This document shows, one piece after another, positions 34,344-44,100 of a stretch of 64,000 bases of DNA. The DNA comes from CAYRGG01 sp964423745. Lineage in GTDB: Bacteria; Pseudomonadota; Gammaproteobacteria; Competibacterales; Competibacteraceae. Each line of letters begins with the position of its first letter. Positions within the stretch are counted from its first letter, which is position 1. The DNA lies in NCBI GenBank assembly GCA_964423745.1, contig CAYRGG010000009.1, positions 36,042 through 100,041 of the forward strand, given 5' to 3'. A model generated the notes under the pieces. The model was not told where the DNA came from. It saw nothing but the letters and a program-made list of their open reading frames with translations, and ran no database searches. A program made the position numbers and the translations under genes.

Positions 34344-37300
34344 ATGCACATGAAAAATATCCCTAGCTTAGTCATTTTAATCAGTTTTTGTATGCCTTCT
34401 GTGTTTGCTCAAGGGAACACCGAGCAGGGAAAAATCGTCTTGAACTTTCAGCAAGAAGAACAACCGGTCCCAGGGATAGCCATGACTATCGATGATACCG
34501 AGCAGGCAACCACTAACGCTGATGGCATCGCCGAAGTGGTTGTCTCGCCGGGTCGCCGGACAGTGACTTTGCGCCGCAATGACAGGGAATTAACCACCTT
34601 AAACGTACTCGTGTCAGACAGCGAGGAACTGACTATTGTTGCTGATGTTCAGGCGGGCGCCAATGTGCCAGCCGTGGACTATGAAAGCACAGGTATTCCC
34701 GGTGCTACGCCGGGTTCAGGTTCTGGTACGATTACCGGTCGCGTGACCTCAGGGGTCAGTGGTGAACCCGTTGCAGACGCTGAGATTATCATCCTAGGCG
34801 CTGCCGTAGAGACACAAAGCGATGCTGAGGGACGCTTTACTCTGGAAGTGCCTGCAGGTAGTTATGGTTTGTCCGTATCCCATCAAGAACACCGTAGTTT
34901 TACGGTGGATCATTTAGTGGTGGTGGCGAATGAGCCAGTGGCGGTGGATGCCCAGCTTTTTCCCCTAATGGCCCTGGATATCGCTGATCCACTGGCGGAT
35001 ATGCCCATGGAGGAAGTGGTTGTGACCGCGGGTTTTATCGCCGATGAAGCCAGCATCGCAGGCGCCATTGAGGCGGTTCGTTTAGCCCCCGATATCTCAG
35101 AGATTATCAGCGCTGATGAGATGGCGGCGGCGGGAGCGGGTGATGCTGCCGCGGCCCTAGAGCGCGTCACCGGTATCACCGTCCAAGACGATCAATTTGT
35201 CAATGTGCGGGGATTACCTGAGCGCTACACGAAAACCCTCTGGAACGGTTCTGAACTACCCAGTCCCGATCCAAATCGACGTCTAGTGCCACTGGATTTG
35301 TTTCCCACCGATGTGCTAAGCGCCGTTCAAGTGCAAAAAACCTACTCCGCCGATCAACCCGGTGAATTTGCCGGAGGTCTAGTGAACCTGCAGACAGCCA
35401 GCGTACCCGACGAGGATTTTTTCAAGTTATCTATCGGCATCGAATACAACAGTGAGACAACCGGTCAGACGGGGCTGGTTTACGAAGGCGGTGATTATGA
35501 CGATCTAGGTTTTGACGACGGTACCCGGGAATTGCCTGATGCCATCGATGAAGCCACGCGGGGCGGTAGTGTTGAATTGGGTCCGGAATCTTTTTTGAAT
35601 CCCGATGGTTTTACCCCGGAGGAATTGGAGCGTTTGGGAGAATCATTCCCGAACATCTATGAGATTGAGGAGCAAACCCTAGAACCGGATTTCAGTCTGG
35701 CGGCGAGCGGTGGTAGACGATGGGATAAAGACTGGGGCGATGTCGGATTTTTAGGCGCCTTTATTTACGACAGGGAATGGTCCTATCAGGAAGGACCGGA
35801 GAATACCTTCGGTTTAACGGGTAGCGGGTTGGTTCCCCGGGATCAGTTCGATGAACGGGAGACAGAAAAAGAGATTACTTTAGGGGGTATGTTTTCCTTG
35901 GGGTTGGGCCTTGCTAACCATACGCAACTCACTAGTAATACATTTTTAATCCGCAAAACTACCGATGGGGCACGCATCCGGGATGGCATACGCAGTGAAA
36001 ACGATGAGATAGTGCGTGAGTTTACCCTAGAGTGGGTGGAGCGGGAGTTGTTTTCCCAACAACTGATTGGAGAACATACAGTTCCATTGTCGGGGGATTT
36101 TGAATTAGACATAGACTGGCGGGCCATGTATGCAAAAAGCCACCGCGACGCCCCCGATCGGCGCTTCTATCGTTACACTCTGCAAAACGATGTGTTTGTC
36201 TTTGAAGAAAGTTCTATCGCACGGGATTTTTCGGAGTCTGAAGACACCACCCGCAATATAGCCTTCGATCTGTCGCTTCCCCTGGGTGAGGAGGGCAAGC
36301 TCAGTACCTTGCTCAAGACGGGATGGTCTTATTTGGATCAAGAACGGGAATCCGATGTACAGCGCTTCCAGTTTCGTTTCCAAGGGGGTTCAACACCCTT
36401 TGATATCGCCACCCAACCCAATCCCGAAGGTATTTTCACCTCCGACAATATCGGTCCCGATGGTTTTGTGATCGATGATTTGACTGGGGCCAATGACGAT
36501 GCAGAAGGTGAGCAAACAGTGACCGGTGGTTACGTGTTGGCGGATACCTATGTGTTTGATCTGTTCCGTATCAATACCGGAGTTCGCTATGAACAAGCGG
36601 ATCTAGAAGTGCTGACCTTTCAAGAAACGCCGGGTGGTCTTGAAAACCCAGTGCAAGCAGACTTGGATACCGCAAAAACCCTGCCTGCCGTTACCGCCAC
36701 TTGGTTTATGACCGATGCCATGCAGCTACGGTTGGGTTATGGGACTACGGTCTCGCGGCCTAATCTCCGGGAACTGTCTCCTGCCTCTTATGTTGACCCG
36801 GTCACAGACGATGCTTTTATCGGTAATCCAGACCTGGAAGAGACCGAAATCGAAAGCTTTGACATGCGTTGGGAATGGTATTTCGGCGATGCGGAAAATC
36901 TCTCCATAGGGCTTTTTTATCGGGATTTTGAAAGCCCCATAGAAACGGTAAAAATACCGGGTTTTAACACGCCTCGCACCTTTCAAAACGCGGACTCGGC
37001 GGAAGCCTATGGTATCGAAGTGGGGTTTAGGAAAAACCTGGATTTTCTTTATGAAAAACTGGCGGATTTCTTCACCTACGGAAATGTCTCCCTGATCGAT
37101 TCAGAAGTCACCATTTCAGAAGACACCCTCTTTACCAATACCAATCCAACCCGAGAATTGCAAGGCCAAGCGCCTTACATAGTCAATATGGCCCTTGGCT
37201 ACAGTGGTTTTGATACGGAAGCAACTTTGCTTTTTAACGTAGTGGGTGAGCGAATCTCTGAGGTGGGTGTGCAGGGTCAACCCGATATTAAAGAACAACC

Positions 37301-37472
37301 GGCGCCGCGGTTAGATTTTATTTTAAGCCATCAGTTAACCGATTCACTCAACCTAAAATTTGCCGCCAAAAATCTTCTTAATCCGAATACTGAGTTTAAA
37401 CAGGGTAACGAGACGCAAAGGGCTTACCGCGAGGGATGGTCGATGGGAATTTCCCTAAGCTGGGAATTATAA
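34344..37472 (+). CDS. TonB-dependent receptor with carboxypeptidase-like domains
   Basis: TonB-dependent receptors are 22-strand outer membrane barrels that import scarce ligands using TonB. The 1042-residue product has a signal peptide (cleavage after Ala22, VFA-QG), two carboxypeptidase-like regulatory domains (about residues 30-85 and 128-195, the second starting GTITGRVTSGVSGEPVADAE), a plug with VTGITVQDDQFVNVRGLPER near 275-295, and the long beta-barrel ending WSMGISLSWEL. The ligand is not shown by sequence. Upstream lies a Pho box-like site, and the energising operon is divergent. The ATG at 34350 is an alternative start. Confidence 0.93.
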   Translation: MHMKNIPSLVILISFCMPSVFAQGNTEQGKIVLNFQQEEQPVPGIAMTIDDTEQATTNADGIAEVVVSPGRRTVTLRRNDRELTTLNVLVSDSEELTIVADVQAGANVPAVDYESTGIPGATPGSGSGTITGRVTSGVSGEPVADAEIIILGAAVETQSDAEGRFTLEVPAGSYGLSVSHQEHRSFTVDHLVVVANEPVAVDAQLFPLMALDIADPLADMPMEEVVVTAGFIADEASIAGAIEAVRLAPDISEIISADEMAAAGAGDAAAALERVTGITVQDDQFVNVRGLPERYTKTLWNGSELPSPDPNRRLVPLDLFPTDVLSAVQVQKTYSADQPGEFAGGLVNLQTASVPDEDFFKLSIGIEYNSETTGQTGLVYEGGDYDDLGFDDGTRELPDAIDEATRGGSVELGPESFLNPDGFTPEELERLGESFPNIYEIEEQTLEPDFSLAASGGRRWDKDWGDVGFLGAFIYDREWSYQEGPENTFGLTGSGLVPRDQFDERETEKEITLGGMFSLGLGLANHTQLTSNTFLIRKTTDGARIRDGIRSENDEIVREFTLEWVERELFSQQLIGEHTVPLSGDFELDIDWRAMYAKSHRDAPDRRFYRYTLQNDVFVFEESSIARDFSESEDTTRNIAFDLSLPLGEEGKLSTLLKTGWSYLDQERESDVQRFQFRFQGGSTPFDIATQPNPEGIFTSDNIGPDGFVIDDLTGANDDAEGEQTVTGGYVLADTYVFDLFRINTGVRYEQADLEVLTFQETPGGLENPVQADLDTAKTLPAVTATWFMTDAMQLRLGYGTTVSRPNLRELSPASYVDPVTDDAFIGNPDLEETEIESFDMRWEWYFGDAENLSIGLFYRDFESPIETVKIPGFNTPRTFQNADSAEAYGIEVGFRKNLDFLYEKLADFFTYGNVSLIDSEVTISEDTLFTNTNPTRELQGQAPYIVNMALGYSGFDTEATLLFNVVGERISEVGVQGQPDIKEQPAPRLDFILSHQLTDSLNLKFAAKNLLNPNTEFKQGNETQRAYREGWSMGISLSWEL

Positions 37473-37539
37473 CTGGAGAAAATTCTTGATTGTCTTGTGT
37501 TTGTTAAACGTTACAGGTGATTATTGCAGGTACATAGTT

Positions 37540-37557
37540 TTGTCGCAAAAGTGTCAC
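37540..37557 (+). promoter_or_regulatory. Pho box-like site before the duplicated secreted protein
   Basis: TTGTCGCAAAAGTGTCAC agrees with the Pho box CTGTCATAAAACTGTCAC at 14 of 18 positions, including a near-complete second half GTGTCAC and four-base spacer AAAA in the right place. It lies 75 bases before the start codon at 37633. It is the best of the three Pho-like sites in this region. Confidence 0.5.
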
Positions 37558-37632
37558 CTTTTCTTCATCACGATTTGATAGCGTCCCTAGCGCTTAAAAC
37601 AAAGCTTAACCTTAAATACAAGAGAAGGTTCA

Positions 37633-40600
37633 ATGAAATACAAGAAAAGTTTTATTTTTTATGCGCTTTTAATCAGTACCTGGGTGGCCGCATCCGCGGC
37701 GCACGCTGTTAGTATCCAACAGTTTGCTGTTGATGCGGGTGCTGTTAATTTTACTAATGTCAATCCACAACTCGATGGTACTTTTGCCGCCCAAGATCCT
37801 GCGGCTAGACTCGGCAATACAACAGCGGTTACCTTTGATGATGTGCGGGCTGTGTCCCAGCTTCCAACGCAATCAGGGCAAAATCCAGCAGGCATTTGGG
37901 ATAATAGTTTTTTCGAAGCCACGGATTACATTGGGGCGGTGGACCCGGACGCCACGCAGCCCTGGTGGGAAGGGTGGACGCTTCACGAAGGACCAGGGAG
38001 TCTCAAGCCCACACCTGAGCATCCGCTGGCGGCAGACGTTGCTCAAGGTCGCATCACCCCGGCGGCCACGGCCGACTGCCCGGCGGGAACGGCGAATGGC
38101 AACGCCACGGCGACGGTTTTTGGTGCACAATTTCCGGTGTGTTTAATCAATGCGCCTATCACAGCGGATACCAAGCTGACTAGTGATCATGTATATCTGC
38201 TGACCGGCACTATTGCTGTGGGTGACGGTGGGGTGCAAGGGGCTACGCCGGCGACGGTGACACCGGTGACGTTAACCATAGAGGCGGGCACCCAGATCTA
38301 TGGAGCCTTGGGCACCAGTGCAGCTTTAGTGATTACCCGCGGTTCCGATATCTTTGTCAACGGCACCGCGGAGCTACCGGTGGTGATGAGTTCAGCCGAT
38401 GGCAGCGACCTAGCGATGGCCAATATTGGCGTTGGTGATAATTTTACCGGCTCCAACGAATGGGGTGGGTTGATCGTCGATGGGTTTGGGGTAGTCAACG
38501 AAGGCGCGGAGGTACTCAGCGAAGCGGCCCCCGATGGGGTGAATCGGTTCTTCGGGGGTAACGACCCTTTGGATAGCAGCGGAGCGATTCGTTACCTGGT
38601 GATTGCCGAGTCCGGTGAGGAGTTTCGTCAAGACGAGGAAATCCAGGGGCTGACGCTGGAGGGGGTTGGCTCCGGCACGGTGATTGACTATGTGCAGGTG
38701 CACTACAGTGGTGATGATGGCATCGAGTGGTTTGGTGGCACGGTCAACGCCAAGCACCTGGTGGTCACGGCAGCCGATGATGACAGTTTTGACATGGATC
38801 TGGGTTACCAGGGGGGTATCCAGTTTGCCATCGCGGTGCAGAGTAATGGATTAGGGGATCGTACCATCGAGTCCGACAACAATGGCGATAACTTCGATCA
38901 ACTACCTCGCACGCTACCGACGATGGCCAATATCACCCTCATCGGTCGCGCTGGCAGACCGGATACCACCACCACCGGCGCTTTGCACCGGGAAGGCTTT
39001 GGCGGTTTTATTCATAAGGCCATCATTACTGACGCCGGCGCCGCGCCGCCTGATCAATTTGAGACAGCTTGTCTTGATATCGACGATACTTCTGCCCAAG
39101 TAGACAGTGGTTTATTAGTTTATCAAGACGCTATTTTTAATTGTGCGGTAGCCAGTTTTGCCCTGGATGACGCTGGCGCTGGCGGTGATCCCGGTGAACA
39201 AGGATTGTTAGCGTCTGGACAGATTCAAGAAATCGACCCGCAGTTAAATCCCGCCTCTTTTGCCGCCCAGGCTGCGGAGGCCGCATTACCCGCTTCTACC
39301 CAGGTGACCTTTAATCAGGCTGCTAATACATCCAGTCTAGTAACCCCCGAACGGTCTGCCTTTGGTATCTGGCAGGATAGTTTTTTCGAAGCCACGGATT
39401 ACATTGGGGCGGTGGACCCGGACGCCACGCAGCCCTGGTGGGAAGGGTGGACGCTTCACGAAGGACCAGGGAGTCTCAAGCCCACACCTGAGCATCCGCT
39501 GGCGGCAGACGTTGCTCAAGGTCGCATCACCCCGGCGGCCACGGCCGACTGCCCGGCGGGAACGGCGAATGGCAACGCCACGGCGACGGTTTTTGGTGCA
39601 CAATTTCCGGTGTGTTTAATCAATGCGCCTATCACAGCGGATACCAAGCTGACTAGTGATCATGTATATCTGCTGACCGGCACTATTGCTGTGGGTGACG
39701 GTGGGGTGCAAGGGGCTACGCCGGCGACGGTGACACCGGTGACGTTAACCATAGAGGCGGGCACCCAGATCTATGGAGCCTTGGGCACCAGTGCAGCTTT
39801 AGTGATTACCCGCGGTTCCGATATCTTTGTCAACGGCACCGCGGAGCTACCGGTGGTGATGAGTTCAGCCGATGGCAGCGACCTAGCGATGGCCAATATT
39901 GGCGTTGGTGATAATTTTACCGGCTCCAACGAATGGGGTGGGTTGATCGTCGATGGGTTTGGGGTAGTCAACGAAGGCGCGGAGGTACTCAGCGAAGCGG
40001 CCCCCGATGGGGTGAATCGGTTCTTCGGGGGTAACGACCCTTTGGATAGCAGCGGAGCGATTCGTTACCTGGTGATTGCCGAGTCCGGTGAGGAGTTTCG
40101 TCAAGACGAGGAAATCCAGGGGCTGACGCTGGAGGGGGTTGGCTCCGGCACGGTGATTGACTATGTGCAGGTGCACTACAGTGGTGATGATGGCATCGAG
40201 TGGTTTGGTGGCACGGTCAACGCCAAGCACCTGGTGGTCACGGCAGCCGATGATGACAGTTTTGACATGGATCTGGGTTACCAGGGGGGTATCCAGTTTG
40301 CCATCGCGGTGCAGAGTAATGGATTAGGGGATCGTACCATCGAGTCCGACAACAATGGCGATAACTTCGATCAAACACCCATCTCCACGCCAACATTTTC
40401 CAATATCACGTTGGTAGGGCGTGCCGGTAGACCGGATACCACCACCACCGGCGCTTTGCACCGGGAAGGCTTTGGCGGTTATATACACAAAGCTATCATT
40501 ACTGACGCCGGCGCTGCTCCTCCTGATCAGTTCGAAGATGGCTGTCTTGACATCGACGATACCACGGCCCGCATTACCGATGGTTCATTGGTGTATCAAG

Positions 40601-40782
40601 ACGCTATTTTTAACTGTGCGGTTCCAGGTCCGCTGAGCGCAGCGGATGAAGAAGTTGCGCCACCGGCTCCAGCTCCCGCGCCTGCACCAGCTCCGGCACC
40701 GGCGCCTGCACCAGCTCCCGCGCCTGCACCAGCTCCGGCACCGGCTCCTCCCGCAGGGCCACCTGCACCTCCTCCTGCCTAG
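37633..40782 (+). CDS. Secreted protein with tandem 491-residue duplication
   Basis: The 1049-residue product has a signal peptide cut after Ala25 (AHA-VS) and two tandem repeats of about 491 residues. Each repeat contains a region with the look of parallel beta-helix proteins found next to TonB-dependent receptors: TLTIEAGTQIYG, ALVITRGSDIFVNGTAELPV, EWGGLIVDGFG, GVGSGTVIDYVQVHYSGDDG and IEWFGGTVNAKHLVV. Residues 91-423 and 582-914 are identical in amino acid sequence. The protein ends with an alternating Pro-Ala tail of about 40 residues that may cross the cell wall or stick to the surface. I infer a surface-exposed or secreted ligand binder working with the receptor; the function is not known. 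Confidence 0.85.
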   Translation: MKYKKSFIFYALLISTWVAASAAHAVSIQQFAVDAGAVNFTNVNPQLDGTFAAQDPAARLGNTTAVTFDDVRAVSQLPTQSGQNPAGIWDNSFFEATDYIGAVDPDATQPWWEGWTLHEGPGSLKPTPEHPLAADVAQGRITPAATADCPAGTANGNATATVFGAQFPVCLINAPITADTKLTSDHVYLLTGTIAVGDGGVQGATPATVTPVTLTIEAGTQIYGALGTSAALVITRGSDIFVNGTAELPVVMSSADGSDLAMANIGVGDNFTGSNEWGGLIVDGFGVVNEGAEVLSEAAPDGVNRFFGGNDPLDSSGAIRYLVIAESGEEFRQDEEIQGLTLEGVGSGTVIDYVQVHYSGDDGIEWFGGTVNAKHLVVTAADDDSFDMDLGYQGGIQFAIAVQSNGLGDRTIESDNNGDNFDQLPRTLPTMANITLIGRAGRPDTTTTGALHREGFGGFIHKAIITDAGAAPPDQFETACLDIDDTSAQVDSGLLVYQDAIFNCAVASFALDDAGAGGDPGEQGLLASGQIQEIDPQLNPASFAAQAAEAALPASTQVTFNQAANTSSLVTPERSAFGIWQDSFFEATDYIGAVDPDATQPWWEGWTLHEGPGSLKPTPEHPLAADVAQGRITPAATADCPAGTANGNATATVFGAQFPVCLINAPITADTKLTSDHVYLLTGTIAVGDGGVQGATPATVTPVTLTIEAGTQIYGALGTSAALVITRGSDIFVNGTAELPVVMSSADGSDLAMANIGVGDNFTGSNEWGGLIVDGFGVVNEGAEVLSEAAPDGVNRFFGGNDPLDSSGAIRYLVIAESGEEFRQDEEIQGLTLEGVGSGTVIDYVQVHYSGDDGIEWFGGTVNAKHLVVTAADDDSFDMDLGYQGGIQFAIAVQSNGLGDRTIESDNNGDNFDQTPISTPTFSNITLVGRAGRPDTTTTGALHREGFGGYIHKAIITDAGAAPPDQFEDGCLDIDDTTARITDGSLVYQDAIFNCAVPGPLSAADEEVAPPAPAPAPAPAPAPAPAPAPAPAPAPAPAPPAGPPAPPPA
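37904..38901 (+). repeat. Direct repeat, copy 1 (998 bp)
   Basis: This segment and 39377-40374 are offset by exactly 1473 bases and, as far as I can check by eye and by the identical translations in both sense and antisense frames, have the same bases throughout. The first differing bases are at 37903/39376 and 38902/40375. Both lie inside the secreted protein gene. Confidence 0.9.
39377..40374 (+). repeat. Direct repeat, copy 2 (998 bp)
   Basis: Second copy of the 37904-38901 segment at +1473 bases. The flanks to each side are recognisably homologous at protein level but clearly diverged, with no length difference between the two units. Confidence 0.9.
40668..40776 (+). repeat. Pro-Ala coding microsatellite
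   Basis: The end of the secreted protein gene is built from short repeats of the type GCTCCAGCTCCCGCGCCTGC, encoding Pro-Ala dipeptides. Such tracts change length by slippage in steps that keep the frame only when whole codons are added or lost. Confidence 0.85.
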
Positions 40783-40822
40783 CCTAATAGATAAAGTTAG
40801 TTAGGCGCTTAACTTCTTCAGG

Positions 40823-40854
40823 GTTATCCACGACTGTCAAAGTCGTTGGATAAC
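40823..40854 (+). terminator. Stem-loop after the secreted protein gene
   Basis: GTTATCCACGACT (40823-40835) pairs with AGTCGTTGGATAAC (40841-40854) with one bulged T, a strong stem 40 bases after the stop. The following bases (ACCTGGGTACTCTTTC) hold only a short T run, so termination may be incomplete. Confidence 0.45.
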
Positions 40855-40946
40855 ACCTGGGTACTCTTTCTCGTCAGCATGTTGACTTCATCGGATAGTC
40901 CCCGGTGAAGTCTTTCTTACATGGCTTAGGCAAAACCTACACATAA

Positions 40947-41061
40947 GCAGGACTTGGGTAGCTCGTGCAAGAAGTGTTCTCAGGGCCTGGATGGCCGTTA
41001 TCAAGCCTGCCGAGAGGGAAGTGTTTACGGCGTCTTCTGGAACGAGCAGCAATAGTCCTGT
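40947..41061 (-). repeat. Palindromic dispersed repeat, family A, copy 2
   Basis: Terminal inverted repeats GCAGGACTTGGGTAGCTCGT and ACGAGCAGCAATAGTCCTGT enclose about 75 bases that match, in reverse complement, the element in the murE scar at 4339-4449. Together they show a small repeat family in this genome. Confidence 0.75.
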
Positions 41062-41108
41062 CTCAAAAATCACTATGGCCAGATAACTGACCTAATCAGG
41101 GAACTCAT

Positions 41109-44100
41109 TTAATTTGTTTTCCCATAACCCCCACCCCCCGGCGTTTCAATGATAAATATATCACCGGGCGTCATTTCCGTTTGTGCTGCGGCACCGATGG
41201 TTTCTTCCCGTCCATCATGACGTAGCACCCAGTTGCGGCCCACAGCGCCGGGCTCACCGCCAGCCATGCCATAGGGGGGAACAGTGCGATGGCCGGAGAC
41301 GATGACAGCTGTCATGGGTTCTAAAAAGCGAATGCGTCGCACCACGCCATCACCACCCCGATGTCTGCCTTTACCGCCGCTACCTTTGCGAATAGAGAAA
41401 TCTTCCACCAGCACCGGATAACGCCACTCCAACACTTCCGGATCGGTAAGGCGAGAGTTGGTCATGTGGGTATGCACCGCATCCGTGCCGTCAAAGTCCT
41501 GCCCAGCGCCGGCGCCGCCGCAAATGGTTTCGTAATACTGTTTGTCATTGTTACCAAAAGTAAAATTGTTCATGGTGCCTTGAGCAGCGCCCATGGTACC
41601 TAGAGCGCCGTAAAGGGTGTCGACAATGGCTTGGGAGGTTTCCACATTGCCAGCCACTACGGCTGCCGGATAATGGGGGTTCAATAGACTGCCCTCGGGT
41701 ACGATGAGCTGCAAAGGTTTGAGGCAACCTTCATTCATGGGAATGTCATCATCCACTAAGGTACGGAACACATACAGCGCGGCCGCTCTGCAAACAGACA
41801 ACGGTGCATTGAAGTTGGACGGTTGCTGGTGGGAGGTGCCAGTAAAATCCAGGGTTGCCGAGCGGGTGTCTTTATCCACGGTGACTGAAACACGAATTAC
41901 CGCACCGTTGTCCATAGGGTATTCAAAATGCCCGGAGGAAAGGCGGTGGATAACCCGGCGCACCGATTCCTCAGCATTGTCCTGCACATGGTTCATATAT
42001 GCCTGTACCACAGCTAAACCAAAATGATGCACCATGCGCTGTAATTCCCGCACACCTTTTTCGTTGGCGGCAATCTGGGCCCGTAGGTCTGCGATATTTT
42101 GATCCACGTTGCGAGCTGGATACGTTCCTTCTCTCAACGCATGGCGTATCTCCGCTTCTAATAAAGAGCCGCTGGCAACTAGGCGTAAATTATCGATCAG
42201 TACGCCTTCCTCTTCTACACTGTGGCTGTAAGGCGGCATGGAACCCGGGGTGATGCCGCCAATATCCGCATGGTGGCCACGGGAACCCACATAGAACATC
42301 ACATTTGCGCCAATATCGTCGAATACTGGGGTGACGACGGTGACATCAGGTAGATGGGTGCCGCCATTGTAAGGGGCGTTAAGCAAAAACACATCGCCGG
42401 GATGCATTTGTCCCTGCCATTTACGCATCACTTCACGGACGCTATCGCTCATGGAACCCAGGTGTACCGGCATATGAGGGGCATTGGCCACCAGATTGCC
42501 TTGGCTGTCAAATACGGCACAGGAAAAATCTAAACGCTCTTTGATATTGACCGAATGGGCTGTGTTGGCTAGCACGCCACCCATTTGTTCGGCGATGGAC
42601 ATATAAAGATTATTAAAGATCTCAAGCATGACTGGATCAGCATCAGTACCAATGGACTGTTGTTTTGGCCGAGCCAGTACCCGTTCCATGATGAGATGAC
42701 TACGGCTATTGATGCGGGCTTGCCAGCCGGGTTCTACCACTGTTGTGCTATTAGGGTCGACGAGGATGGCAGGTCCGTCGATTTGGTCGTTGGGCTGTAA
42801 ACTTTGCCGGTCGAACAAGGGCGTATTGTGGTGTTCGCCGTGGGTATGCATGGATACCATTGTCAAAGGTTGTGGCACCGTATTCTTCTCTTGACCAGGT
42901 AGTATTGGATCATCGTCGACGCCTGTGCTGCCGATGGCTTCCGCAGACACCGATTCTACGATGAGAGAGCGATCTTTCATGACAAAGCCGAAGTGCTGTT
43001 TGTGCAGCTTCTCAAATTGCAGTCGCATGGTTTGCGCGTCGCCAGTGGGTACGGCTAGGGCAGTGTCTGTGCCTTCGTAGCGCAAATAAGCTTTTTGAAT
43101 GACGGTTATTCGATGGTTTGTAATACCCTGATGTGATAATTCATCCTGAACTTTAACGGAAAGACCTGCGCAAATTTTTAAAATCTTTTTTAGTGCCGCT
43201 TGAGAGAAACGTATCTCCACGGATTGCTGGCCCATAGCACGCATATCGGCTAATCCCATGCCATAGGCAGACAGTACGCCGGCATAGGGATGAATAAATA
43301 CCCGCTCTATGCCTAGAGCATCAGCCACTGAACAGGCGTGTTGTCCGCCAGCGCCGCCGAAACAGCAGAGGGTGTATTCCGTGACATCGTAGCCGCGCTG
43401 CACAGAGATTTTATTTACCGCATTGGCCATGTTATCCACGGCGATCTTAAGAAAACCTTCCGCCAGCGTTTCAGCATCGACGCCAACCTGGTCTGCCAGT
43501 AGCGCAAATCTTTTAACCACAACATCACGATCCAGAGGTTGATTGCTTTGCTGGCCGAAGACCTGGGGAAAATAGGTGGGCTGTATTTTTCCTAGCATGA
43601 CGTTACAGTCCGTCACCGTTAAGGGACCGCCAAGCCGATAGCTGGCAGGTCCCGGATTGGCGCCGGCGGATTGCGGGCCTACCCGCAGACGGCTGCCGTC
43701 ATATTCCAGCACCGAGCCGCCACCGGCAGCGACCGTGTGAATGCTGAGCATAGGGGCACGCATACGTACACCGGCTATCACGGTTTCGAAACTACGCTCT
43801 AGCTCGCCATCGTAGTGCGAAACGTCAGTGGAAGTGCCGCCCATATCAAAGCCAATGAGCTTGTGAAAGCCAGCCATGGCGGCGGTGCGCACCATGCCCA
43901 CTACACCTCCAGAGGGTCCAGAAAGAATGGCGTCTTTACCCTGAAAGCTATGCGCTTGTGTCAATCCGCCGTTGGACTGCATAAACAGGAGTTGAGCATT
44001 GCCTAACTCATTGGTGACTTGATCCACATAGCGGCGTAGTAAAGGTGAGAGATAGGCATCCACGACAGTTGTATCGCCTCTGCCCACCAATTTCATCAAA

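Larger units (their letters stand above)
40783..41108. other. Region between the secreted protein and 5-oxoprolinase genes
   Basis: These 326 bases between convergent genes hold a hairpin (40823-40854) and the family A palindromic repeat (40947-41061). No gene is supported. Confidence 0.7.

Noticed and set aside
37873..39603. Identical antisense frames at 37873-38130 and 39337-39603, and at 38410-38757 and 39883-40230
   Set aside because: They are shadows of the duplicated secreted protein gene; useful only as proof that the DNA repeat is identical.
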